Source: Acanthosepion pharaonis
Lineage: Eukaryota; Mollusca; Cephalopoda; Sepiida; Sepiidae
Assembly (NCBI GenBank): GCA_903632075.3
Contig: CAHIKZ030005576.1
Coordinates: 653,001 to 717,000 of the forward strand
Direction of reading: 5' to 3'
DNA: 64,000 nt
The translations under genes and the position numbers were made by a program. This document shows, piece after piece, positions 22,901 through 30,350 of the stretch. Each line of letters opens with the position of its first letter. Position 1 is the first letter of the stretch. A model generated the notes under the pieces. The model made no database searches. It saw nothing but the letters and a program-made list of their open reading frames with translations, and was not told where the DNA came from.

Positions 22901-24774
22901 ACTCTCGCAACTTGGTCTCCTCCTTCACCCAACCCCTGAGGGTGGATTCAGGTACCCCTGTATCCCTGCTGATCTTTGCCTTCGTTTCACCGTTCCGTAT
23001 CCTGTCTATCAAATGCAGTTTTTCCTTTACTGTGTATGCTTTACGTTTAGACATTTTGTTCGCAATTTCCCGGGAATTATATTGCGACCCCTAATACGCA
23101 CTATTTATATTTGTTTATTTATGAGAGATTCTTGATATCTACTGTTGGACAGTCAAATTGAACATGATCAACCAGAGAAAAGTACTCCTATTTAGACCCT
23201 ATCCGTGGTATCTGATTGCAGTGATTGAATTCCTGTTAACTAGTCAGATAGGAACTCTTTGATCGCGCGCGAAATAGAAATAAAGTAATCATGTGTAATT
23301 ATTACCAATACAATTGGATTAGGTGTGAAACGGCCGTGGTGTTCAGTTAAAATTTCGCAAAATTTGGTCTGTTTGATCATCAAAATCAAGGTAAAACGTA
23401 TGAAAAAGGGGTATAATTATTAAAACAAAAGACCCATCTGATGAACGTTGTTTGTTCTGTCTATCGTGAAGAAGATAACCCAGAAATTGGTAAAATAGGG
23501 TGGAATTTAAAAAAAAAAAATGTGAGCGATATTGAGGGTATGAGAGCAAATTCTTGCCGTCCACCACTCACCCGCGGTACACCGGGTACTGCGGTAAACT
23601 AAAAGTAAACTGGTTTGCCTAATAATAGCGGTGAACTACTGTATTAGAAGTACACTTGCATTTGATAATATTCACTGTAAATTACTACAGTGAAGATTTT
23701 AGATATTTTACGTTATGCACGAGAAAGAAATTATATTTTAAAAACAAATAAAAATTTATGTCAGCTGAAAGTGAAAACAAGACATTCACATCATTAAAGA
23801 TTCGATAAAGTTAAAAAAAAAAAAATTCATATTTTACGAAATGTAATTTTCGATGTAGTTTAAGTTAATTCTGCTCTTTATGAAGATATTTTTTTTCTTT
23901 GGATTTACTAGAGAAATTGTAAGTGTAAAGGTGGAAGTGTGTGAAGTGGCTGACTTAGTGTCCGACACTGACATCAAGTATTATTCAGTTTTGTTTAAAT
24001 GCATTTTTACATTGGACTTCTTTACTTTTTGTCCTTGTTGGTATTTGTATTTATGCCGGTTAGGTGCCAGGAAAATATTAATGTCATCAGAGTTCACATC
24101 TTAAGTTTTCTGATTGTTAGTGAATTAAATTACCTGTATGCCTTCGGAAAGGTTTTCTTAAAACTAAAACCGTAAACTAAACAGAATTCGGTTAATAATT
24201 GCTTATTCAACGCGTTATTCAATTTCATAAAATGCGATACTGCCAAAAGTTTCATCATAACGAAAGAGTAAAAAAAAAAACAAGGCAATCCAAAAGTTCT
24301 TGTTTTCAGTGATTCCTGACAAACTGTCCCTCCCTATTGTGGGATGAATTATTGCTTTTTCTGCTTGGTTAACGTTAACAATAACATCAATAACATTTTC
24401 TTACTGTCAGTGTCAACAACAAACAGTTCAGACTCCAAGGGATCACAAGGTCGGGATTCAGTTTATCACTCTATGTAAAATAAATTGAACACCCAATTTA
24501 GAACCACTTCACTTGCTTCCATTTTTCAATTTTAATCTTTTCGAAAATAAAGTCCCAAAAAAGAAGAAAAAAAAATTGTTTTCATAAAAAGGTAAGCTAT
24601 ATCGGAAAATACATCATCGTAGAAAAATCCTTGCCTTTTTAAATGTTTAAAATTAAGAATAATCCTAGAATTCTTATGATTATTAGAATAAGAAGAACGA
24701 TGACATACGGGAAATATTTCTGATGCTTCTTCGATGATAACTTCTTTGCCTCTCAGTCGATGTGGCCCCGTCAT
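14119..24774 (-). CDS. TMEM141: TMEM141-like small transmembrane protein, split gene (3 coding exons)
   Basis: Coding exons on the minus strand are 24774-24709, 17193-17127 and 14333-14119 (66, 67 and 215 nt). They join in phase to 115 codons plus TAA; human TMEM141 has about 108 residues. Donors read CCC|GTATGT and CAA|GTGAGT; acceptors read TTTTGGCAG|C and TTGATTTTAG|T. Family signatures are the exon 2 stretch Y-A-Q-C-Q followed by A-F-M-x-G-x-F-T-F (residues 27-42), and exon 3 S-A-Y-x-V-T then C-x-x-M-W-x-x-L-E (residues 78-98). Two hydrophobic segments, about 36-52 and 66-80, fit a two-pass membrane protein. The molecular function of the family is poorly known. The gene spans 10.7 kb because its introns are filled with repeats. 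A consensus donor (ATCAG|GTATGT, exon end 14142) lies just before the stop, so an alternative downstream 3' exon cannot be excluded. No long ORF marks the first two exons. Confidence 0.85.
14755..14990 (+). repeat. SINE family B, 3' part
   Basis: AAATAAAGGGTTCAGTTTGAAATTTCAA...GAAGGCCAGAGTGTACAATGGCCGAAATGTTGTAAATATGGCAATAAAGATGACAGTCCAAATAATGTAAATA. The tRNA-like head is missing in this copy. Confidence 0.6.
15215..15395 (-). repeat. tRNA-derived SINE, family A
   Basis: The minus strand shows the GTTCAAATTC-type B box in diverged form and the CCTTGGAAAAGGCATGAA core. It lies downstream of TMEM141 exon 2, inside its last intron. Confidence 0.55.
16670..17070 (+). repeat. AT-rich interspersed repeat, copy 1
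   Basis: TATTTTTACCAAGATTTT...AATAAGTCCTGA...TTTCATTAAAAT.(C/T)GACAATTATT...GGATT.AAAAAATT is shared with 26525-26860 in the same order. Unknown family; lies in TMEM141 intron 2. Confidence 0.6.
17127..17193 (-). CDS. TMEM141: TMEM141 coding exon 2
   Basis: This 67-nt exon encodes the conserved Y-A-Q-C-Q...A-F-M-L-G-S-F-T-F core. The acceptor has a long pyrimidine tract and GGCAG; the donor is CAA|GTGAGT. It is too short to be found by ORF length. Confidence 0.85.
17429..17464. repeat. (TA)n microsatellite
   Basis: Uninterrupted TA run of about 36 bp in TMEM141 intron 1. Confidence 0.95.
17465..18595. other. TMEM141: TMEM141 intron 1, no further feature assigned
   Basis: AT-rich intronic DNA with a run of ten G (18419-18428) and a TA run at 18569-18592 abutting the foldback element. 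Short ORFs here are without family motifs. Confidence 0.4.
18596..19506. mobile_element. 911-bp foldback element with long terminal inverted repeats
   Basis: The left arm (about 18596-18790) and right arm (about 19345-19506) are reverse complements over roughly 160-190 bp. The left arm begins GAACATTGAAGTCAACACTC; the right arm ends GAGTGTTGACTTCCATGTTC. Both arms carry CAACAGACTGTTTCAT, GGTCAGTGGTGCATTGTGGG and ACAGTTATTTTGG/CCAAAATAACCGTT. The centre is A-rich and non-coding. The left side abuts a TA microsatellite. Confidence 0.85.
19571..19605. repeat. (TA)n microsatellite
   Basis: Uninterrupted TA run immediately left of the hairpin at 19608. Confidence 0.95.
19608..19699. repeat. Inverted repeat / hairpin between two TA microsatellites
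   Basis: TAAACCTAGTGAGCCAGACA and the following AACCTACCCA pair with TGGGTAGGTT and the rest at 19670-19699, a stem of about 29 bp with two mismatches and a loop of 30-35 nt. The 300-bp segment 19606-19908 is bounded by TA runs on both sides. Confidence 0.75.
19911..19963. repeat. (TA)n microsatellite
   Basis: TA run with one phase slip. Confidence 0.95.
20210..20475 (+). mobile_element. Retroelement C-terminal fragment (Penelope-like/GIY-YIG-associated?)
   Basis: It encodes a K-S-S-M-A-D-H-I-W-R-E-K-G-D-H segment, then E-V-E-I-I-G-R-E-H-H-W-K-I and K-L-K-E-S-A-H. After a frameshift it continues E-M-N-S-I-C-E-P-V-I-Q-R-V. The I-x-R-E-x-x-W...K-E-(S/A) pattern resembles the region after GIY-YIG domains in Penelope-like elements. 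A sister fragment is at 58.47 kb. The family assignment is from memory and uncertain. Confidence 0.45.
20545..20690 (+). repeat. SINE family B, internally deleted
   Basis: The head ACATGGCCCAGTGGATAAAAGTG joins GGCCACAGCAGAG and then the tail AATAAAGATGAAGACAACAG...CCAAACAATGTAAATAGTG. The middle of the full element (see 44 kb) is missing. Confidence 0.6.
21095..21240 (-). repeat. tRNA-derived SINE, family A (diverged)
   Basis: GGTAGACCAGTTGCCATCCAAGG..CTGTCCTGCTATTTACC.ATAGCTGG and TTCATACCTTTCCCATGAG..TTAGCATGTAAGTGAA are the reverse complement of the family A core. Confidence 0.5.
22255..23641 (-). mobile_element. Tigger-like DNA transposon copy
   Basis: The minus-strand 5' end at 23641 begins CAGTAGTTCACCGC and is followed on the plus strand by TA (23642-23643). 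The start CAGTAGT and an internal ACCGCGG resemble Tigger terminal repeats. About 590 bp of CpG-rich leader precede the ORF at 23054. I could not find the matching terminal repeat on the left, so that end is approximate and may be truncated. Confidence 0.6.
22266..23054 (-). CDS. pogo/Tigger-type transposase fragment, DNA-binding region only, ORF intact
   Basis: This 262-aa open frame is noticeably GC-richer than its surroundings. Residues about 4-50 form a Psq-type helix-turn-helix (I-S-R-D-T-G-V-P-E-S-T-L-R-G-W-V) and about 68-135 a CENP-B-type HTH (S-K-G-W-L-Q-R-F-Q-K-R-H-G-I). The DDE catalytic domain expected next is missing. Instead the frame runs through an acidic linker into a tail ending R-K-G-R-V-Q-K-K-L-T-D-F-F, typical of the end of Tigger/Jerky proteins. 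The join lies at a duplicated stretch of about 50 bp (22260-22309 and 22559-22607). The internal copy has one A fewer in its run, which keeps the frame open. It sits in TMEM141 intron 1 on the same strand. Probably an internally deleted, non-autonomous copy; domestication is possible but unproven. Confidence 0.75.
   Translation of the reverse strand: MSKRKAYTVKEKLHLIDRIRNGETKAKISRDTGVPESTLRGWVKEETKLREFSQTVHGSERMCRKKTRTANDEQLDKAMFTWFVKEQSQGTPLSGPIVRHQAEKFHHQLHGAEGEGDFIASKGWLQRFQKRHGIGAVKIQGEQRSADTARRAGRRRSSLTFLLNIDVEEEEDTSVTETLTDQVILDKVKKEAEEEEEAVSVPPAPVKSHTDAVDHLHWLIEYVEGQQDEEHITTLHLRNLLRRTQLRARKGRVQKKLTDFFY
24709..24774 (-). CDS. TMEM141: TMEM141 coding exon 1
   Basis: This exon encodes residues 1-22, starting MTGPHRL and ending E-I-F-P, followed by the donor GTATGT. 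The P at residue 22 lines up with the P before the Y-A-x-C-Q motif in human TMEM141 with no gap, which supports this as the true first coding exon. The ATG context is ATCATGA. Confidence 0.75.
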
Positions 24775-26190
24775 GATGACGACAGCTAGGTATTCAATTT
24801 TTTTGCTTCACCTTGAAATTTCACAGATAAAACTGCATCCACAAAATTGTAGTTTCTACACTTTTCTGCTATATGCAGAATTAATTTTGATTATTTTTTC
24901 GTACGATTTTTTTTTTGTTCAAAGAATCCCAAGGCCAAAAAAAAAATAAATAAATAAAAGAAATAGATTTGTACTATTCTTGATAGAAGAAAATAAAGAT
25001 AAGGAGTTTTTACTTTGTTTACTGTTTGTATTTTGTAAACTTTTATCAACTTTGAAGCCCAGAGGAAAACTGTAAAACACTTTTTTTTTCAATGTCGACC
25101 TTTGACAAACGAAAAAAAATATGATGCTGAAATTCCGAAAAAAATTATCCCAGAATATCCAAAGTCATTGCAGCGTAGTTCGGAATGTTTTTCGTTGCTA
25201 ATTTTCTTTGTTTTATTAAGGACTTTAAATTACATAATAACACCGAAAAGTAATCTCGAAAAAAGTTAACTAGTTTAGCTTTCGGTGTGCAACGAAATCT
25301 CGTTCCCTATTAATTTGTGGGATTTTTTACTTAAATTAAAATACGTCTCACTGCAAAGGTTCGTTAGCTAGTCGAGTTTGATTGACTACTTAGTAGTGAT
25401 TTCGATTCTCACTAAATGCCCCATTCTTCTAGCCTTGTGCCAAAACTATGCTTAAAATAATATGGTGCCTCGGTGCACTCGTTACTATCTGAATAGTTCG
25501 TTAGCGTGCTTGTTTGGTTGACCATTATTATTAAGTATATTGACTGAGTAGTGACTAGTAGTGAGTTTGATTCTTATTCGGTGCTCCATACTTGTGGCCT
25601 TGTGCCATAGCTAAGCTAAGTAAATATCATGGGTGTCTCGTACAAGTAGATCCTCCTCTTCTAAGAAGGATGATGCATTTTTTCACCTTCAGATTGTAAC
25701 TGGAACCAGGAAAAATATGATCATTTTTTTTTTATTACTGACTGAACTAATGCGTTCTACAAGACATTGATTGATGATTTTTTTTTTTTTTTGTCATATG
25801 TTATTTTCTATAATGTGCTAATGGTGCAAAACACCATTCTGATTTTTTAATTTATAATTAATTAGCAATAACTATGTGTTAGTGTTAAATACAAGCACAA
25901 AAACGAACTTAAGGCATATTTATCTCCCCTTGTTTGTTCCCGGTGTTACGAAAAAAATGATTTTCCTTGTTTTCATATGGAAGATCAGTAAACACAGTTT
26001 TTTTACAATATATTGTAAAAACAATTAGAGACATGAAAATCGTTACTGGTCTGTTACATTTTTTAAAAGTTTTACTTAGACGTTTCGAAGACTCTAACTA
26101 TCGGTAGGTAACTATTTCTTTGATATTAGCATTTTTAAAAAGCTACGTGTAGAAATGTATTCTTTTTTATGATGGTAGGGCAGGACTAAT
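24775..26190. promoter_or_regulatory. Head-to-head intergenic region, probable TMEM141 promoter and possible METTL25 promoter
   Basis: TMEM141 starts leftward at 24774 and METTL25 translation starts rightward at 30053 behind a splice acceptor, so at least one METTL25 leader exon lies upstream of 30046. The stretch up to about 25.6 kb keeps more CpG dinucleotides than most of the window. I could not identify a TATA box, initiator or leader-exon donor with confidence. The right part (25340-25640) is a tandem tRNA-like repeat. Promoter function is inferred from gene position only. Confidence 0.35.
25340..25640 (+). repeat. Tandem pair of tRNA-like repeats, unit about 145 bp
   Basis: Two units share TTCGTTAGC..., a TTGATTGACTA/TTGGTTGACCA word, TAGTAGTGA..TT.GATTCT and CTTGTGCC..A.CTA.GCT. 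The GATTCT context resembles a B box. No intact tRNA can be folded from it by eye. Confidence 0.5.
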
Positions 26191-26261
26191 ATGTGCATTC
26201 CAGAAGTTTTAAGATTTATTCAGGAGGGACATTTATTAATTTCAAAGACGTATAAAGCTCT

Positions 26262-26395
26262 AATCTCCTTCAAAATAGGATCCTCTGACTTCAATGCACT
26301 TGTAGTGTTTCAGCCAATTCCTGAAGACCTCACTGAAGTCATCCAAAAAGTCAATGTGTCCAGGACCCTTGTCACATGTCACAGCAGACCATCTT
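26262..26395 (-). pseudogene. Mariner-like transposase C-terminal fragment
   Basis: The minus-strand frame ends F-R-N-W-L-K-H-Y-K-C-I-E-V-R-G-S-Y-F-E-G-D then TAG. The W-x-K...K-C-I-E-x-x-G-x-Y-F-E-G-D ending is typical of HTH_48/mariner-type transposases. Only the last 40 or so codons are present. Confidence 0.6.
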
Positions 26396-26524
26396 GAAGA
26401 TTGAAGATCTGGAATAACAAAATTGGGCAGATCAGATTGTTAAAAGTAATAATATACTAAAATAAAATTACAATAAATTAGAATTAGAACAATAAATGTA
26501 TCTAAAAAAAATATAACATATGTA

Positions 26525-26860
26525 AAAGAAATATTTTTACCAAGATTTTCTAAAAAACATTCCAAAATATTAATTTGTGAATAAGTCCTGAGGCTGAAAG
26601 TTTCATTAAAATTCGACAATTATTAAATTTTTACAAGAATTTCCAAATCAATGTGTTTTTCACCAGAAAAAAAAGTGCAAAAACACTAATCATAAAAAAA
26701 CAAGATTTTTAACCCAAATTTCGAACGTGCTAGAAAGGATTTAAAAAATTAATAAAATACTTTGGTCTTTCCTTTGTTTTTATTAAATTTGGTGCCTTTT
26801 TTATTATGCTCTGCTGTTTTTTCAGCGAAAAAATTGAGGTACCTACCTAGAACTGCCTCT
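26525..26860 (+). repeat. AT-rich interspersed repeat, copy 2
   Basis: Second copy of the sequence at 16670-17070, same order of conserved blocks, including TTTTTACCAAGATTTT, AATAAGTCCTGA and TTTGGTCTTTCCT. Unknown family. Confidence 0.6.
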
Positions 26861-27693
26861 CCTAAAAGAGTCTCAAAACTTGGAATGCAAAATGAAATTC
26901 TATTGATTGATAATAGATCTTTAAAGATAAATATAAACATGCTTAGACCATATATTTACTGTTTTCTCACAACATTTGGAATTATTACTTCTATAGATGA
27001 CTTGATGCATGTGCTGTGTAACAACATCCTTGGCAAAATGTTTGACAACTTCCCTGGCTGGAATCATCACCAGACATGTCTCTCATTGATAATAGATGGA
27101 ACATGATGGGATGACACCTAACTCACTCATTTAGCTCACCTATAATTACTGTTGTAATGCATTAACAGATGCAAAAGTTTTGGAGTAATGTATTGCCAGA
27201 TGATATCTGTCATCCTTACGATTATATACATCCAAAAATACAGTCCAGTGTCAACACCAAAAGAGGGTGTATTCTGAAAACTATTGAGACACTTATTGAA
27301 ACCTGTACATGTATTGATTTGTATATGTGATCATTTACTGTAATCCAGCTATATTAAATCTTGAATAAATTGAAACACATTTCAGATGTTGCAATTTTAC
27401 TTTCTTTCAGTGTGTGTGTGTGTTTATTATTCAATTGTTATGATAGTGGATACTTTGTATATGAAATAGACACACCATTTTTATTTATTAAAAAGTGTGT
27501 ATTATGTTTATCGACCTGCGCATTCCTTTGTAAAGGAGATTCAACACCTGCCAGAGAAAATATTTTCTTTAATAATATTTCTTGAATACACAGGTTGATA
27601 GTCATAATAGACAGTTTAATAAATAAAAATGGGTTGTCTATTTGAAGTAATATAAATGTTTGATTAAAAATAAATCCATTAATTCTTTATATA

Positions 27694-28211
27694 CAGGGTG
27701 GGTGGAAAGAAACTCCCTATTTAAAATTGTTAATTAATTAATTGTTTATTAATTATTGGTCACTTTTCATAAAACATGTTTTATTTTTAAGTGTATAATG
27801 ATGGAAGTATGGTACAGTGTTAAAATTCTACCTTTTGCACATTTTCTTCCAATCTGGATGTTGAAGGACAACTGCTTCTGTGGGTGTTTTCCACAGATTC
27901 TGTACTCATCAGCTTGGAATGACAATGGTTTTGCCATCTACTGATGCATGAGGTCCATCAACACTGCACCACTATCTCTGCATTTGTACCATAGACTGCC
28001 ACACATCCTAACAGGATGCTAGCTGAGCATGTTCAAGCAGTGTCAGATGGTGTGCCATTCTGGGTTACACTTGTCACTGAAATAAAAACAGAAATTAGCA
28101 AGAAAATTTTACCACTTTATAGATCACAATCTATTTTGTTTCATGCAAATGTGGTAATATATTAACAAAAGCTTTAAGTAATTTTCAGTAGGGAGTTTCT
28201 TTCCACCCACC

Positions 28212-28216
<5 letters not shown>
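27694..28216. mobile_element. MITE with ~26-bp terminal inverted repeats
   Basis: The left end CAGGGTGGGTGGAAAGAAAC plus TCCCTA (27694-27719) is repeated inverted at 28189-28216. Left flank is TA; the right flank is TGTA then a TA microsatellite. The 523-bp interior has no long ORF. Probably a Tc1/mariner-type non-autonomous element. Confidence 0.8.

Positions 28217-28218
<2 letters not shown>

Positions 28219-28249
<31 letters not shown>
28219..28249. repeat. (TA)n microsatellite
   Basis: TA run abutting the right end of the MITE. Confidence 0.95.
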
Positions 28250-28253
<4 letters not shown>

Positions 28254-29630
28254 ACAAATATTGTAAAATATAACAGACAACTATTATTTTTTATCATGAG
28301 CCCTTCCAAGCATTGTATAATAGCTTTAGTTTCAAGAAAAAATAAAGACAAAAACTACATATATCGGTATTACTACAATCACACTTTCCCGTAGACTTAC
28401 CTGTTACCTTTCTGAACTTAGTCCAATTAAACAATATTCCTTAGAAAAACATAGCTATGGACATAATATTAGACAGATATTAGTTGATAACATGACAATA
28501 CTCACACATACACTAAGTAAAAAGAACCTTAAGATATTGGAGGCCATCTACATTAAAACAAAGCAACCCACACTCAAAAAAATTACATTTCAAACCAGTC
28601 ACAATGTATTACAATGCATCTAAACATATAGTTCTGTTGATAACATTTCTTTCTCTCACGTGATCAAGTACAAAATATCATAGAGCCTCATTACAAATTT
28701 ACAATCTGTGTCTGCTATTCCATGACCGTTATCATTGTATAGCAAACTTCTATGTAAATAAAACAGTATGTCATCTTTGACAATGAACATCTCTGTTGTA
28801 ATGTCCATGTAATCACTCTGATGATAGCTCATGTGAGCTGAAAGATTAGATCAACAACCAATATAATAAAGAAATATCCAAATGTTGGACAGTTTTTGTC
28901 TTTCTTTTCTCTTGAAACTAAAGCTTGCCACTTGAAAAGGCTCATGATAAAAACATAATAGATATTCAGTCTGTTATATTTAACATTATTTGCTTGAATA
29001 AAAGAAAATTGCCTAAAAGAAAATTTTCTTTTAAATTAAAATATGCATGCACACATGAAAAAATACATGTGTACACAATTAGAATGAAATTGCAATGGAC
29101 ATCTACATTGCAAGAGTTAATTTCCCTTTCTGTCTGGTGACAAACCAAAGCTAACATTTTTATCCAATCAGCAAGCAGTTCATCTGAACCGCTTTTTGAA
29201 GCCTGTTTTCTGCTTCATTATTTTAATAGTCATTAGTAATGATCTGCAAGACTGTTTCTAACCATTACTTTTCAGTGAAATACACTGTATTTATTACACT
29301 ATTAAAAACACTATGCCCTCAAAATCAATGCCAAAAAGGAAAAACTTTATCAGGTACTATCAGATTAATTAATGTTTGAAAGAGATTTTAAGGATTATGA
29401 TTGTCTTTCTCTTTGTGAGGAATCATTGACATTTCCTAATTTTTGTTCAGACTTTGTGTTTTTGATGTTACTGCAGTATTTCATTTGATAAAATTTGAAA
29501 TTTATAGATCAAGATTTATGACAAAATTTATAACTAAGAGCTACTAGAAGTGAAAGAAAATGAGAAAATTTTAGAAGGAAGCAGAAACCAAATCCTAAAC
29601 AGGAAACAAAAGATAAACCTCTACTCCTTT
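28250..29630. other. Upstream region of METTL25, nothing assigned
   Basis: AT-rich DNA in which a METTL25 leader exon could lie. I see no donor with supporting context and no other gene. Confidence 0.35.
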
Positions 29631-29634
29631 TCAA

Positions 29635-29815
29635 AAGACTGGGGAGGAGAGTGAATCGGTTAATAGTATTTAAACCATAGTTGGAGAAAGATGGATTCAT
29701 TCCTTTTTCAAAGGCATTAGTGTGAACAAAACAAAACATAATTGACTGGAATTTGAACTCATTTCATCAATTTCACTTTCTATTGCACTGATAACTGTTA
29801 TATTAATTATGTGAT
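29635..29815 (-). repeat. tRNA-derived SINE, family A
   Basis: The plus strand reads TTCATTCCTTTTTCAAAGGCATTAGTGTGAA...AATTTGAACTCATTTCATCAA..TCAC..TCTATTGCACTGATAACTGTTA, the reverse complement of family A. It lies about 240 bp upstream of the METTL25 first coding exon. Confidence 0.6.
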
Positions 29816-30045
29816 AATCAATGATTTATTTCACTGGGATGGCTGATGAGTTATTTGACCAATATAATGTCACACACTGATGCTGATGTTAGGATTCAAA
29901 AAAAGGGATTTTTCTTAATGGTGGTTATAGAATCAACATTAAGAAAATTCTACTTTACACAAGAAAATTGTTATACAGATCTCTTATGCGATTTAACATC
30001 ATTTCATGAATTCTTATTTAAGATTACTTTTTATTTCATTTGCAG

Positions 30046-30350
30046 GTAGACCATGATTCAAGCTGATCTTTCTACTTTCAACTCAGGTTGTCCTCAACAA
30101 AAACAAACAGGAAATCTTGATAAACTGCATCATGTTGAACACTGTCTTTGGAAACTTACAGAGTTTCTGAATCCTTATCTTCCACTTGCAAACACCAATG
30201 TTACAGATTTTATTACCGACAACCAATGGCAAAATTATTTACCTGCAAACATACAGCAAGAACTGCTAGAACTGACAGAAGACCAATTGCTAAAGCTACC
30301 ACATTTAAATAAAGAGTTAAATTTCTCAGAAAATTACTTATTAACTGCAG
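30046..30350 (+). CDS. METTL25: METTL25 first coding exon with 7-nt leader
   Basis: The acceptor TTTCATTTGCAG ends at 30045 and the ATG is at 30053. The exon encodes residues 1-99 plus one base, including the conserved N-terminal D-F-x-T-D-x-x-W helix motif, and ends GCAG|GTTAGG. The acceptor shows that a non-coding exon lies upstream. Confidence 0.88.

Noticed and set aside
22282..23094. Plus-strand ORFs of 152, 86 and 109 aa opposite the Tigger ORF
   Set aside because: They are antisense shadows of the GC-rich transposase frame and show no family motifs.
26762..27106. 114-aa ORF upstream of METTL25
   Set aside because: It overlaps the end of an AT-rich interspersed repeat and has no recognisable domain; no splice context fits METTL25.
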